A DNA stretch of 64,000 nt from Pirellula sp. GTDB lineage: Bacteria; Planctomycetota; Planctomycetia; Pirellulales; Pirellulaceae. The notes under the pieces were generated by a model. It was not told the DNA's origin and ran no database searches. It saw only the letters and a list, made by a program, of their open reading frames with translations. Location: NCBI GenBank assembly GCA_021300155.1, contig JAJTID010000097.1, positions 33,675 to 97,674 on the forward strand. The letters run 5' to 3'. The stretch's first letter is position 1. Each line of letters begins with the position of its first letter. The translations under genes were made by a program, and so were the position numbers. Shown here piece by piece: positions 7,610-16,203 of this stretch.

Positions 7610-10600
7610 ATGGCAGTTGTAGAAATGGGTCGGGAACGTCGTAGCAAATCACAAACGACGCAAGAAGCTAGGGGCGATCGAAGTGGACTGAAAATCGAGT
7701 CTTGTTTTTGCCCGACGGAAGTTGCAGACCCATTTGACACGGTTCAATGGGAGCTTCGCAGCGCCGTCATCAAAGATGAAAGTGGCAAGGCGCTGTTCGA
7801 ACAAACCAATTGTGAAATCCCGGCAGATTGGAGCCAATTGGCAACCAATGTCGTGGTCAGCAAGTACTTTTACGGCGACCCTACCAATCCAAAGGAACGA
7901 GAAAACTCCGTTCGACAGTTGATTCATCGTGTAACACGGACGATGGCCGATTGGGGGATCGCGGACGGTTATTTCGATACTCCAGAGGACGGCGAGCGAT
8001 TTTATCGTGAACTCACTTGGCTGTGCCTTCACCAAGTCGGCTCCTTTAACTCCCCGGTTTGGTTCAATGTAGGTCTTCACCAACAATACGATGTTTCCGG
8101 TGCGAAGTGCAACTGGCACTACAATGTGGCGACTGGGCAAGTGGAGCAACCTGAAAACCCGTACGAGTATCCACAGGGCTCGGCCTGCTTTATCCAAAGC
8201 GTTGGCGACAACATGGAAGACATCATGCGACTCGCAACGAGCGAAGCCATGCTGTTCAAATTTGGATCTGGAACCGGTACAGATCTTTCCACAATTCGCA
8301 GTAGCCGAGAAAAGTTGTCGGGCGGCGGCAAGCCGAGTGGGCCTCTTTCCTTCATGCGTGTCTACGATCAAATCGCTGCCGTTGTGAAGTCTGGCGGCAA
8401 AACCCGCCGAGCGGCGAAAATGCAATCGATCAAAGTTTGGCACCCAGACGTGATGGAATTTATTGAGTGCAAATGGAAGGAAGAGCAAAAAGCTCACGCG
8501 TTGATTCGCGAAGGCTACGAATCAAACTTCAACGGCGAAGCCTACTCCTCGGTCATGTTCCAAAACGCCAACCTTTCTGTACGTGTAACGGACGAGTTTA
8601 TGACCGCCGTCGCCGAGAACAAGCCGTGGAAGACAAGATGGGTCAGCGATAAGAGCGATACGGAACCGCCGACCTATCAAGCTCGAGATGTATTGAACCG
8701 AATGGCAGATTGCGCATGGCACTGCGGAGATCCCGGTGTTCAATACGACACGACGATCAACAAGTGGCACACGTGTCCGAACAGCGGCCGCATCAATGCG
8801 AGCAACCCTTGCTCGGAATACATGTTCCTCGATAACACCGCTTGCAATTTGGCTTCCATCAACCTCATGAAGTTCCGAAAAGAAGACGGAACCTTCGATG
8901 CGGATGGTTTTACTGCTGCTTGCCGAATCTTCTTGATCGCCCAAGAGATTTTGGTAGATCATGCGAGCTATCCTACGGATCGAATTGCACACAACAGCCA
9001 TTTGTTCCGTCCACTCGGTCTAGGGTATTCGAATCTGGGTTCCTTGGCGATGACCACGGCGGCTCCGTACGATTCCCCAGAGGCTCATGGACTGTGCGGA
9101 GCGATCACAGCACTACTGCATGGTGCAGCTAATCTTACGAGTGCGGAAATTGCCGGAGTGGTTGGTCCGTTTGCTGAATACGATGACAACGCGGAACCGA
9201 TGATGCGAGTCATGCAAATGCACCGCAACGCAGTCGAGCAAATCGACGATCGAGGACCAGGTTACTTGAAAGAGGCAGCCAGAAACCTTTGGGATCGCGT
9301 TCTAGAAGCTGGCCATCGCAACGGATTCCGAAACGCCCAAGCGACCGTTTTGGCTCCGACCGGTACCATCAGCTTCATGATGGATTGCGACACGACAGGC
9401 ATCGAGCCTGACATTGCACTGGTCAAGTACAAGCAACTCGCTGGCGGCGGAATGCTGAAGATCCTCAACAAATCGGTTGACCTCGGTCTTCGGACACTCG
9501 GTTATACAGAAGATCAAATTGTTGCGATCGAAAAACACATCAGCGAAAAGGATACGATCGAAGGGGCTCCTTATCTCAAGACAGAACATCTTCCCGTATT
9601 CGATTGTGCGTTTACTCCTGCCAATGGAACTCGAAGTATTCGCTGGCAAGCTCACGTTGAAATGATGGCTGCGGCACAACCATTTTTGTCCGGTGCTATC
9701 AGCAAGACGGTGAACATGCCTAAGGACAGCACTGTCGAAGATATTGCGCAAGCATACTTCTGGGGCTGGGAACTCGGACTAAAGGCGATCGCCATTTATC
9801 GAGATGGTTCGAAGCAAAGCCAACCTCTCTCCACAAAGTCCGAAGGCAAGAAGGCAGAAGAAGCTGCTGCCGCGAAGATTGTTGAGAAAGTCGTTTACAA
9901 GCCTCGCCGCGAACGATTGCCTGATACCCGCAACTCCGTGACACACAAATTCAGCATCGCTGGGCATGAAGGTTACATCAGTGTCGGTTTGTATCCAGAC
10001 GGTCGGCCAGGCGAAGTGTTTATCACCATGGCCAAAGAAGGTAGCACCGTTGGCGGTTTGATGGACAGCTTTGGTACTTCGACATCGATTGCACTTCAGT
10101 ACGGCGTGCCATTGGAAGTACTAGTCAACAAGTTTAGTCATACTCGGTTCGAGCCGATGGGCCACACTACCAATCCAGATATTCGAATCGCCAAGAGCTT
10201 GGTCGACTATATCTTCCGTTGGTTGGGGCTGACGTTCCTCGATAGCTACCGCGACGAGCACAAAGCAAAGCAAGAGTCGACATCATCAGCATCGAAGCCA
10301 GCCCCTGCTCCTACGCAGGTCAATGGTAACGGAGCCGAGGCACCGGTCGCACCGTCCGCCAGCTCGTATACCAAAGCGAAGTATGTTGGTTTCGAATCGA
10401 TTCAAGCACGATTGACAGATGTCGCTCCGCCGCGAGAAACGACATCGCGAGAAACGACATCGTCTGCTCCAACGAGTATTGCTGGCAAGTCGGAGTCCCG
10501 CGATTCTCAGTTCGCTAGCTTCCAAGGTGATGCACCGAGCTGCGACAACTGCGGTTCCATCACCGTGCGAAACGGGAATTGTTACCTTTGCCACAACTGC

Positions 10601-10624
10601 GGCAACAGCCTCGGATGCAGCTAA
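7610..10624 (+). CDS. nrdJ: adenosylcobalamin-dependent (class II) ribonucleoside-diphosphate reductase
   Basis: A 1004-residue B12-dependent ribonucleotide reductase that makes deoxyribonucleotides independently of oxygen. The ten-stranded barrel is recognisable from QGSACFIQ, FGSGTGTDLS, the active-site loop NPCSE (radical Cys and catalytic Glu) and LAPTGTIS. A low-complexity Ala/Pro/Ser linker (about residues 885-960) leads to a C-terminal zinc-ribbon tail (CDNCGS, then CYLCHNCG) that holds the reducing cysteines. The start at 7610 has an AAGGAG site ten bases upstream; an earlier in-frame start at 7583 is less likely. Control by NrdR is suggested by the boxes at 7347-7393; I see no cobalamin riboswitch in the leader. 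The linker contains a 15-base tandem duplication (10432-10461). No intein is present, although this family often carries them. Confidence 0.97.
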   Translation: MAVVEMGRERRSKSQTTQEARGDRSGLKIESCFCPTEVADPFDTVQWELRSAVIKDESGKALFEQTNCEIPADWSQLATNVVVSKYFYGDPTNPKERENSVRQLIHRVTRTMADWGIADGYFDTPEDGERFYRELTWLCLHQVGSFNSPVWFNVGLHQQYDVSGAKCNWHYNVATGQVEQPENPYEYPQGSACFIQSVGDNMEDIMRLATSEAMLFKFGSGTGTDLSTIRSSREKLSGGGKPSGPLSFMRVYDQIAAVVKSGGKTRRAAKMQSIKVWHPDVMEFIECKWKEEQKAHALIREGYESNFNGEAYSSVMFQNANLSVRVTDEFMTAVAENKPWKTRWVSDKSDTEPPTYQARDVLNRMADCAWHCGDPGVQYDTTINKWHTCPNSGRINASNPCSEYMFLDNTACNLASINLMKFRKEDGTFDADGFTAACRIFLIAQEILVDHASYPTDRIAHNSHLFRPLGLGYSNLGSLAMTTAAPYDSPEAHGLCGAITALLHGAANLTSAEIAGVVGPFAEYDDNAEPMMRVMQMHRNAVEQIDDRGPGYLKEAARNLWDRVLEAGHRNGFRNAQATVLAPTGTISFMMDCDTTGIEPDIALVKYKQLAGGGMLKILNKSVDLGLRTLGYTEDQIVAIEKHISEKDTIEGAPYLKTEHLPVFDCAFTPANGTRSIRWQAHVEMMAAAQPFLSGAISKTVNMPKDSTVEDIAQAYFWGWELGLKAIAIYRDGSKQSQPLSTKSEGKKAEEAAAAKIVEKVVYKPRRERLPDTRNSVTHKFSIAGHEGYISVGLYPDGRPGEVFITMAKEGSTVGGLMDSFGTSTSIALQYGVPLEVLVNKFSHTRFEPMGHTTNPDIRIAKSLVDYIFRWLGLTFLDSYRDEHKAKQESTSSASKPAPAPTQVNGNGAEAPVAPSASSYTKAKYVGFESIQARLTDVAPPRETTSRETTSSAPTSIAGKSESRDSQFASFQGDAPSCDNCGSITVRNGNCYLCHNCGNSLGCS

Positions 10625-10651
10625 GTCGTTCTCAGCGAGAGTCGATTAAAG

Positions 10652-10690
10652 AAACAGCTCTGGATTAAATCAGAGCTGTTTTCGTTTTGA
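10652..10690 (+). terminator. Rho-independent terminator of nrdJ
   Basis: An 11-base stem AAACAGCTCTG/CAGAGCTGTTT (10652-10662 with 10671-10681) encloses an eight-base loop. A T-rich stretch (TTTTCGTTTTG) follows. It begins 28 bases after the nrdJ stop codon. Confidence 0.85.
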
Positions 10691-11049
10691 GATATTTGAT
10701 TGGAGCGATTCTTCCGCAACTCGGACAGTGAGAGCGTGAGCGGGGAGTCTGCGTCCCTTGCTCGTGCAGCGGATTGGGAATAATTGAGCCTGCCAGCCGA
10801 CTAACCCTAATCTAGTCACTTTCCGGGCATTTCAAAAGCGTTGATCTTTTCTCTGTGGATATTTTCACCCGAAGTGCTAAAACGACCGGTTGGTTGTGTG
10901 CCATGAACAACGACTCAATAACGAACGATGACCGACAGGAACAATCCAACCCACAATCGAGTCGAATCGTGTTGTGCAAACCCAACGGGGTTTTACAATC
11001 ACCACATCTTTACCATCCCAAGATCTCAATCGATCGACTTGAGACAAAG
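10691..11049. other. intergenic region, no gene recognised
   Basis: This stretch separates nrdJ from the convergent diacylglycerol kinase gene. An open frame from a GTG at 10855 reaches 11070, but it has no ribosome binding site or recognisable sequence and overlaps the neighbouring gene end, so I do not call it. Confidence 0.4.
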
Positions 11050-11439
11050 CTAGAATATCCACTTGACTAGATGAGGAGCAAATCGACAGATTCCAATCCC
11101 TGCTGCCAAGACGGAGGCGATTAGTACTGCCGTTGCCGCGACATCTTTGGCATCGCGAATTGCAGGATGATACTCAAGAGTAATGGCATCTGCCAAAGAC
11201 TCGAGGCAAGTGTTAAAGGCCTCCGTCATCCACACCAACCCCATCGCGAGCATCAGCCAACACCAGTCATCGCGAGATACACCGAGCGACATACCCGCGA
11301 CGATGACACCTAGCGTGACCACCGCATGGATTCGAGCGTTGTGTTCTGTGACAATCAGCTTCGAAAAACCTCGAAATGCATGGACGAAGCTCTGATACCT
11401 TTTAGCCCAGCTGAATTTTCCGGAACATTCATCCTTCAT
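11050..11439 (-). CDS. diacylglycerol kinase family protein (DgkA/undecaprenol kinase type)
   Basis: A 129-residue integral membrane lipid kinase. After a short cytoplasmic N-terminus (RYQSFVHAFRGF), three hydrophobic helices follow. The family motif EAFNTCLESLAD, which carries the catalytic and metal-binding acidic residues, precedes the last helix, and HPAIRDAKDVAATAVL gives the conserved Asp-Ala-Lys-Asp segment. Family members phosphorylate diacylglycerol or, in many bacteria, undecaprenol; the sequence does not settle which. The start at 11439 (MKDE) gives a normal family length; the frame stays open further upstream into the pyrC end but that extension is not DgkA-like. It lies 61 bases downstream of dihydroorotase on the same strand. 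Confidence 0.9.
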   Translation of the reverse strand: MKDECSGKFSWAKRYQSFVHAFRGFSKLIVTEHNARIHAVVTLGVIVAGMSLGVSRDDWCWLMLAMGLVWMTEAFNTCLESLADAITLEYHPAIRDAKDVAATAVLIASVLAAGIGICRFAPHLVKWIF

Positions 11440-11500
11440 GCTTACTCTGCTTCTACAAAACAAACGGGCATCTCGCTTCAAATCCTCGGCCAGCCTGCGA

Positions 11501-12862
11501 TCAATTTTTCGACAAAGTCCCTGTTCCATGCTCGGTTGCCCAGTATCCTCCGAGGGATGGATCGAATTGCAATCGGCTTGCTGGCTTCTCGGCAACAATG
11601 CGACCAGTATTATATGTGAGATGTCCACCTACCCACGTCTTTACTGGCCAACCTCTGAGAGTGCGGCCTGCCCAGGGGCTCCACTTCGATTTTGTAAATT
11701 GATTCTCGTTTCTGATGGTTCGTTCCATGTTCGGATCGACCAATACCAAATCGGCATCGTAGCCCACTTCAATGCGTCCCTTTCCGACTATACCCCAAAC
11801 TCGAGCAGGAGCATCGCTGGTCCAAGAAGCGATTTGATTCCAAGTGCAGTCGCCTCGACTCGCTCGATCTAACAAGAGAGCAAAGTAGTTTTCGACTGCA
11901 GGAAGACCGCTCGGTGACTTGGGATAGGGTTGTCGCTTTTCTTCTAGTGTATGAGGCGCATGGTCGGTCGCCACCACTTGGATTTTTCCAGCAACAAGCC
12001 CGTTCCATAGCCCAACGGTATCCTCTCGGTTCTTGATCGATGGATTCATCTGAATCAATGAGCCGAGCCTTGCGTAATCATCGACGCAGAACTCCCAATG
12101 GTGCGGGCACAATTCACACGTGATCAAATTGCGATGATCCGCCACCAACTCCAATTCGGCTGCAGTGCTGAGATGCAAAACGTGAAAGCGATGCGAATGG
12201 CGATGCGCGAGATCGATCGTTCTTTTGGTCGAGATCCATGCCGCGCGATGGTCTCGAATCCGTGAATGATCAGCTACCGTCGCTGCCTCGCCAATGGCAG
12301 CAGCATTGGCAAGGACCGTGGTTTCATCTTCGCAATGTGCACAGATAGGAAGCGTGGTCTCGGCAAAGATTCGCTCCAATGCATCTTGTTCATCAACGAG
12401 CAAGTCACCGGTGCTAGAACCAATGAAGATCTTGATCCCAGGAACTCCGGTCGCTCGCTTGAGATCCTCCATGTTGTGGGCGGTTGCACCAATATAGAAG
12501 CCATAGTTCGCGATCGATTTGGTACTCGCAATCTGATACTTCTGTTCGATCAACTCCTGGTTGATAGCCGCCGGTTTTGTGTTGGGCATTTCCAAAAATG
12601 AAGTCACCCCGCCAGCAACGCACGCTTGGCTCGCCGTTAGTAGATCTTCTTTGTGCGTAAGGCCCGGCTCCCGAAAGTGAACTTGATCATCCACGAGTCC
12701 TGGGAACAAAAGAAACCCTTCGGCATCCAAGACTTCGTCTGCTTGCGAAGTTGATGGAGCGTCGATACTTGCAATGATGCCGTTATCAATCAAAACATTG
12801 GTTTTAACCGTAGCTTTCGGGCAGACCACCATCGCGTTACGGATTAGAAGACAACGTGCCAT
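11501..12862 (-). CDS. pyrC: dihydroorotase (class I)
   Basis: A 453-residue amidohydrolase that closes carbamoyl-aspartate to dihydroorotate in pyrimidine synthesis. The metal motif is [10 protein letters not shown] at 58-67, with Gln where most dihydroorotases have the first His of HxH; I recall the same [10 protein letters not shown] form from Bacteroidetes enzymes. Other features are [10 protein letters not shown] with the lysine expected to be carboxylated, [14 protein letters not shown] and the catalytic Asp in ATDHAPH. The start at 12862 has GAGG seven bases upstream; an upstream start at 12961 lacks support. No other pyrimidine gene is adjacent. The downstream gene encodes a DgkA-family lipid kinase. 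Confidence 0.94.
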   Translation of the reverse strand: MARCLLIRNAMVVCPKATVKTNVLIDNGIIASIDAPSTSQADEVLDAEGFLLFPGLVDDQVHFREPGLTHKEDLLTASQACVAGGVTSFLEMPNTKPAAINQELIEQKYQIASTKSIANYGFYIGATAHNMEDLKRATGVPGIKIFIGSSTGDLLVDEQDALERIFAETTLPICAHCEDETTVLANAAAIGEAATVADHSRIRDHRAAWISTKRTIDLAHRHSHRFHVLHLSTAAELELVADHRNLITCELCPHHWEFCVDDYARLGSLIQMNPSIKNREDTVGLWNGLVAGKIQVVATDHAPHTLEEKRQPYPKSPSGLPAVENYFALLLDRASRGDCTWNQIASWTSDAPARVWGIVGKGRIEVGYDADLVLVDPNMERTIRNENQFTKSKWSPWAGRTLRGWPVKTWVGGHLTYNTGRIVAEKPASRLQFDPSLGGYWATEHGTGTLSKN

Positions 12863-13001
12863 TGGGACCTCACTTATCAAATAAATGGCTGAAAGTTTCC
12901 TTTCGGCCACGGGTAGTTGAACTTTGACTACAATTTGGGCTAGTTCGCGGGTTGAGTCCATACCCCGCCTCTAGGATTTTTTGAATGGAAAGGGATTCGA
13001 C

Positions 13002-13808
13002 GTGAGTCGCAAGATTATCGCTAAAGCAGATGATTCCATGCTCGGTGGTTTGCTGGTGTTCGGCGCTATTGTGCTCGGGTCCATGTCCGTCATCTTGTTT
13101 CAATCTAGCAAGCAGAATAGGCAATCGGCCGCACAAGATTGGGGAGGACTCGTTGAAAAAGCAATCGCAACTGGTTCGACAGATGCGCTTCTCAAAGAAT
13201 TAGATGTCGCGATCTCAAAAGACACCTCCAATTATCAGCTCTACCTCGAAAGGGGGTCGCTCAGATTTCGAACAGGAAAAATCGAGCTCTCCATCGAGGA
13301 CTTTGATAAGTGCATCGACATATTGCCTGACTCAAAGCCCTATCTCTGGCAACGCGGCATTGCTCTGTTTTACGCCCGAAAATACGATCTCGGCAAAGAA
13401 CAGTTTGAGGTACATCGATCCGTGAATCCGAACGACGTAGAAAATGCGTTTTGGCATTTCCTGTGCGCAGCAAAACTCAAGGGAGCCGACGAAGCCTCCA
13501 AGGATATCTTGCTTTCCGGATTCGACTCACGGGAACCACTCATGCAAGTTCAAAAAATGATTGCGGGGAAAATGGAGCCCAGCGAAGTGGAAGAGTCCAT
13601 GAAGGGTGGCGGCAAATCAGTTCTATTTTACGGACATCTTTATCTCGGTCTTTTTTTCGACGCCAAAAAAGATCTAGCAAAAGCCAAGGAACATCTCGCG
13701 AAGTGCGTTGCAGTGAAATACCCCGGCTACATGTACGATGTCGCAAAACTCCATCTCAAGATGCTTGAAGAGTCCAGCCCGGCAGAAACCAAGCCTAGTC
13801 AGCGCTAA
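13002..13808 (+). CDS. membrane-anchored TPR protein
   Basis: A 268-residue protein with one N-terminal membrane segment (about residues 13-35) and a periplasmic or external helical-repeat domain. Tetratricopeptide repeats are visible from about residue 65 to 140 (NYQLYLERGSLRFRTGKIEL, then KPYLWQRGIALFYARKYDLG) and again near 205-245 (LFYGHLYLGLFFDAKKDL). The general pattern is NlpI-like. I prefer the GTG start at 13002, which has GGAAAGGG seven bases upstream; an in-frame TTG at 12981 has no ribosome binding site. Such proteins usually scaffold other envelope proteins; the partner is not evident. It is divergent from dihydroorotase. Confidence 0.82.
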   Translation: MSRKIIAKADDSMLGGLLVFGAIVLGSMSVILFQSSKQNRQSAAQDWGGLVEKAIATGSTDALLKELDVAISKDTSNYQLYLERGSLRFRTGKIELSIEDFDKCIDILPDSKPYLWQRGIALFYARKYDLGKEQFEVHRSVNPNDVENAFWHFLCAAKLKGADEASKDILLSGFDSREPLMQVQKMIAGKMEPSEVEESMKGGGKSVLFYGHLYLGLFFDAKKDLAKAKEHLAKCVAVKYPGYMYDVAKLHLKMLEESSPAETKPSQR

Positions 13809-14123
13809 AGTCGATGGAATCACTGAAATCGTTTGCGCCCAACCTCCAGAGATAAATTTTTGGGCATTTATTTATCGAAATGGTTTTCTTTTTTCTAACT
13901 GACGCTAATAATGTGGGCATCTGGCCGATGGGTTCCCACGGAAGAAATTCGGCTCGATCAAAATTCCCCATTGTGTTTTAACTGGATTTCGGGCGTGACC
14001 AGTTAGGGCACTTTGGGGTTTTTTTTTGACTTGGTTTTTGATTCGCTTGTATGTAGGGATCAATGTGTGTTACTTTTGATCCGCCTACGGTCTTGACCGA
14101 GCTTTTTATGGACCTGTGTTTCA
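13809..14123. other. intergenic region, no gene recognised
   Basis: AT-rich intergenic stretch. GATAAAT at about 13851 pairs with ATTTATC at about 13870 (seven-base stem, followed by a T-rich run), a weak candidate terminator for the TPR gene. A run of nine T occurs near 14020. Nothing else is recognised. Confidence 0.35.
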
Positions 14124-15143
14124 ATGATGGATGAATCACACCAAAGAAGTGCGACAGTGCCTGCCATTCGAAGTCTTCTCGGGATTTCTAGCTTGGTCGC
14201 TTTGATCGCCTTTAGTCTATGGTCCCTCAAGTCATCGAATAGCCTCAAGCCACTCGACGGTACGAAACTGCAAACAAACTCGAGTCCCACGAATTCTTCT
14301 CCGTCGATCGACTGGGAGAAAATTGCTTCGACTCATTTGTTGCGATGTCAACAGCGAGTATCTGCCGCTTCGCAACGTCATACGGAGCCAGTTGTCGATT
14401 TACTCAACCGAGCTCAAATCAAAGTCCCGAAGTTTTCGAAAACGGCATTAAGCTTCGCAAGCAAGTGGCGATTGATCGCGGATTCCGTTCCCTACACCAA
14501 AGGAGATAGAAACGAAGTCTTCTTGCGCGAACAATTCGAATCGACGGTGCTCCGAAGCTCCGATTTAGAAGATGCGATTGAGGAGTCGATCGCTTCATTT
14601 CTCCAAGAGATTCGAAGTATTGAGAATCAGATGCTCGTCGAACTGCGCGCCGACCTCGACGACTTCCCGCAAATCGATTGGTCGAAATGGAAAGATGACG
14701 AAACCATGCTTCAGCAATTCGACATCGCTATCGCAACCGCCATGGATTCGTCGAATACAGATTTCAAGAACGCCGTGGGGTCGCAGTTGATCTCGCTCAT
14801 CGCGGGTGAAGTTCTGACACAAGTCGCAGTACGCGTCGGCGTGTCCGCAGGAATTCTGGGAACCGGTGCGGCTTCAGGCTGGGCCACATTGGGTATTGGT
14901 GTGGTGGCTGGCATCGTGATCGACCAAATCGTCTCGACCGTTTGGAAGTATTGGGACAATCCCGAAACAGAACTCACGGATCAGATACAATTTCAACTCA
15001 GCAACCTTCAACGACTGATCTGCGAAGGGGACGAGACAACCCAGGGGCTACGGCAACATTACACGCGAGTTGCCGACGAACGAGATTCCCTCCGCCGACA
15101 GGCCATCCTTAGCCTCTTGAAAAACATAGAGCCGACTCCGTAA
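14124..15143 (+). CDS. hypothetical membrane protein with glycine-rich hydrophobic segment
   Basis: A 339-residue protein of unknown function. One membrane helix lies near residues 18-35. An extracytoplasmic, mostly helical region follows (about 60-225) with alternating acidic and Leu/Ile residues, compatible with coiled-coil packing. A long Gly/Ala/Val-rich hydrophobic stretch (about 226-275; it includes GVSAGILGTGAASGW and LGIGVVAGIVID) may form a glycine-zipper hairpin in the membrane. The C-terminus is polar. It lies 17 bases upstream of another unknown membrane protein on the same strand, and the two probably form one operon. No enzyme motif was found. Confidence 0.75.
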   Translation: MMDESHQRSATVPAIRSLLGISSLVALIAFSLWSLKSSNSLKPLDGTKLQTNSSPTNSSPSIDWEKIASTHLLRCQQRVSAASQRHTEPVVDLLNRAQIKVPKFSKTALSFASKWRLIADSVPYTKGDRNEVFLREQFESTVLRSSDLEDAIEESIASFLQEIRSIENQMLVELRADLDDFPQIDWSKWKDDETMLQQFDIAIATAMDSSNTDFKNAVGSQLISLIAGEVLTQVAVRVGVSAGILGTGAASGWATLGIGVVAGIVIDQIVSTVWKYWDNPETELTDQIQFQLSNLQRLICEGDETTQGLRQHYTRVADERDSLRRQAILSLLKNIEPTP

Positions 15144-15160
15144 CAAAGCGAGAATGAGCC

Positions 15161-16006
15161 ATGAATACTACTAACTCATTGTTTTGTAGATATCTTTTTG
15201 TATCGGTCTGTATAGGGTTCGGAGTCCTGGTGCCAAACGCGAATGGTCAAGTGACTTCTGCAGCGATTCGAGAGCTAACTGAGTTTGTAGCGAAGAAATT
15301 TAGTAAGGAAGTCGCTGAAGAAGGGGCGGAAATTGTATCGCGCAAGATCGAAACCGTCGTTGCTCAGTTGGGTGACGAAGCGGTGGATGCAATTCGAGCT
15401 GTCGGCCCCAAGGCCATTCGATGGATTGAAGCTTCTGCAACCGATGGAGCTCAATCCGCTCGACTGATCTCACGATTCGGCGATGAAGCTGCCTGGGTGG
15501 TCACCGACCCTGCCAGACGTGCCATCGCCGCAAAAATGGGTGATGATGCAGCGGCTGCAATGATCAAGCTTGGACAACCAGCAGAGAAGATCCTAGAACT
15601 CGGTGGTGAATCCGCAGCGAAAGCAACCGCTCAACTGTCCGCCAAAAATGGTCGGCAATTGGCAATGCTGGCGGACGATTCAACAAGCGCTGCTTTAGTG
15701 AAGAACGATGCTCTCATGCAGACGATTGCAAAGTTCGGTGACAAAGGTATGGAGTTCATCTGGAAGAACAAAGCTAGCCTCGCAGTCGCAGCAACACTGA
15801 CCGCGTTCTTGGCCAATCCCGAACCCTTCATCGAGGGAACACAATCCCTCGCTCAAGTAGCAGCCGACGCAGCCGTCGAACCGATTGCACGCGAAATCGC
15901 ATCCAGTACCAACTGGACCCTAACGATCGGATTGCTGGTCTTGGCCCTCTGTGCCTACCTGCTCATCAAGCACTGGATCACTCAACCAAGACGAATCGCA
16001 AAGTAG
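15161..16006 (+). CDS. hypothetical secreted/membrane protein with degenerate Gly-Asp-Glu-Ala repeats
   Basis: A 281-residue protein. A signal peptide ends near residue 29 (NANG/Q). The body is alanine-rich and built of degenerate units of about 20-30 residues, each containing a GD(E/D)A or GES-A core: LGDEAVDAIRAVG, FGDEAAWVV, MGDDAAAAMIKLG, LGGESAAKATAQL, FGDKGMEFI. A C-terminal membrane helix lies near 252-272 with a basic tail. GAG just upstream of the ATG is the likely ribosome site. It is the second gene of a pair with the membrane protein upstream. Function is unknown; the repeat pattern suggests a helical scaffold. In the same frame, 49 more open codons follow its TAG stop (to 16162). 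Confidence 0.72.
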   Translation: MNTTNSLFCRYLFVSVCIGFGVLVPNANGQVTSAAIRELTEFVAKKFSKEVAEEGAEIVSRKIETVVAQLGDEAVDAIRAVGPKAIRWIEASATDGAQSARLISRFGDEAAWVVTDPARRAIAAKMGDDAAAAMIKLGQPAEKILELGGESAAKATAQLSAKNGRQLAMLADDSTSAALVKNDALMQTIAKFGDKGMEFIWKNKASLAVAATLTAFLANPEPFIEGTQSLAQVAADAAVEPIAREIASSTNWTLTIGLLVLALCAYLLIKHWITQPRRIAK

Positions 16007-16203
16007 ATCCCAGCACTGATAAAGACAGCCAAGGTTTACGCAATTGGTTTCATTCTAGGAATGATCTCGCTTCTCGCAACAACTATCGGCAATTCAACTT
16101 TTGACGATCGCAGCCAATTAAAAAGCCCAAAGCAGTCCGATCGTTGTTATCAACTTCTTTGAGCCCGATTAAGAAACTTGTGACAATAAAGTTCCGCAGC
16201 GGC

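Noticed and set aside
7649..8497. Long open frame on the minus strand inside nrdJ
   Set aside because: It lies wholly inside a strongly supported gene and its translation resembles no protein; it is a shadow of codon bias on the other strand.
10855..11070. Small GTG-started open frame between nrdJ and the DgkA-family gene
   Set aside because: No ribosome binding site, no recognisable sequence, and it runs into the neighbouring gene end.
12266..12601. Plus-strand open frame within the dihydroorotase gene
   Set aside because: It is antisense to conserved dihydroorotase motifs, with no ribosome binding site.
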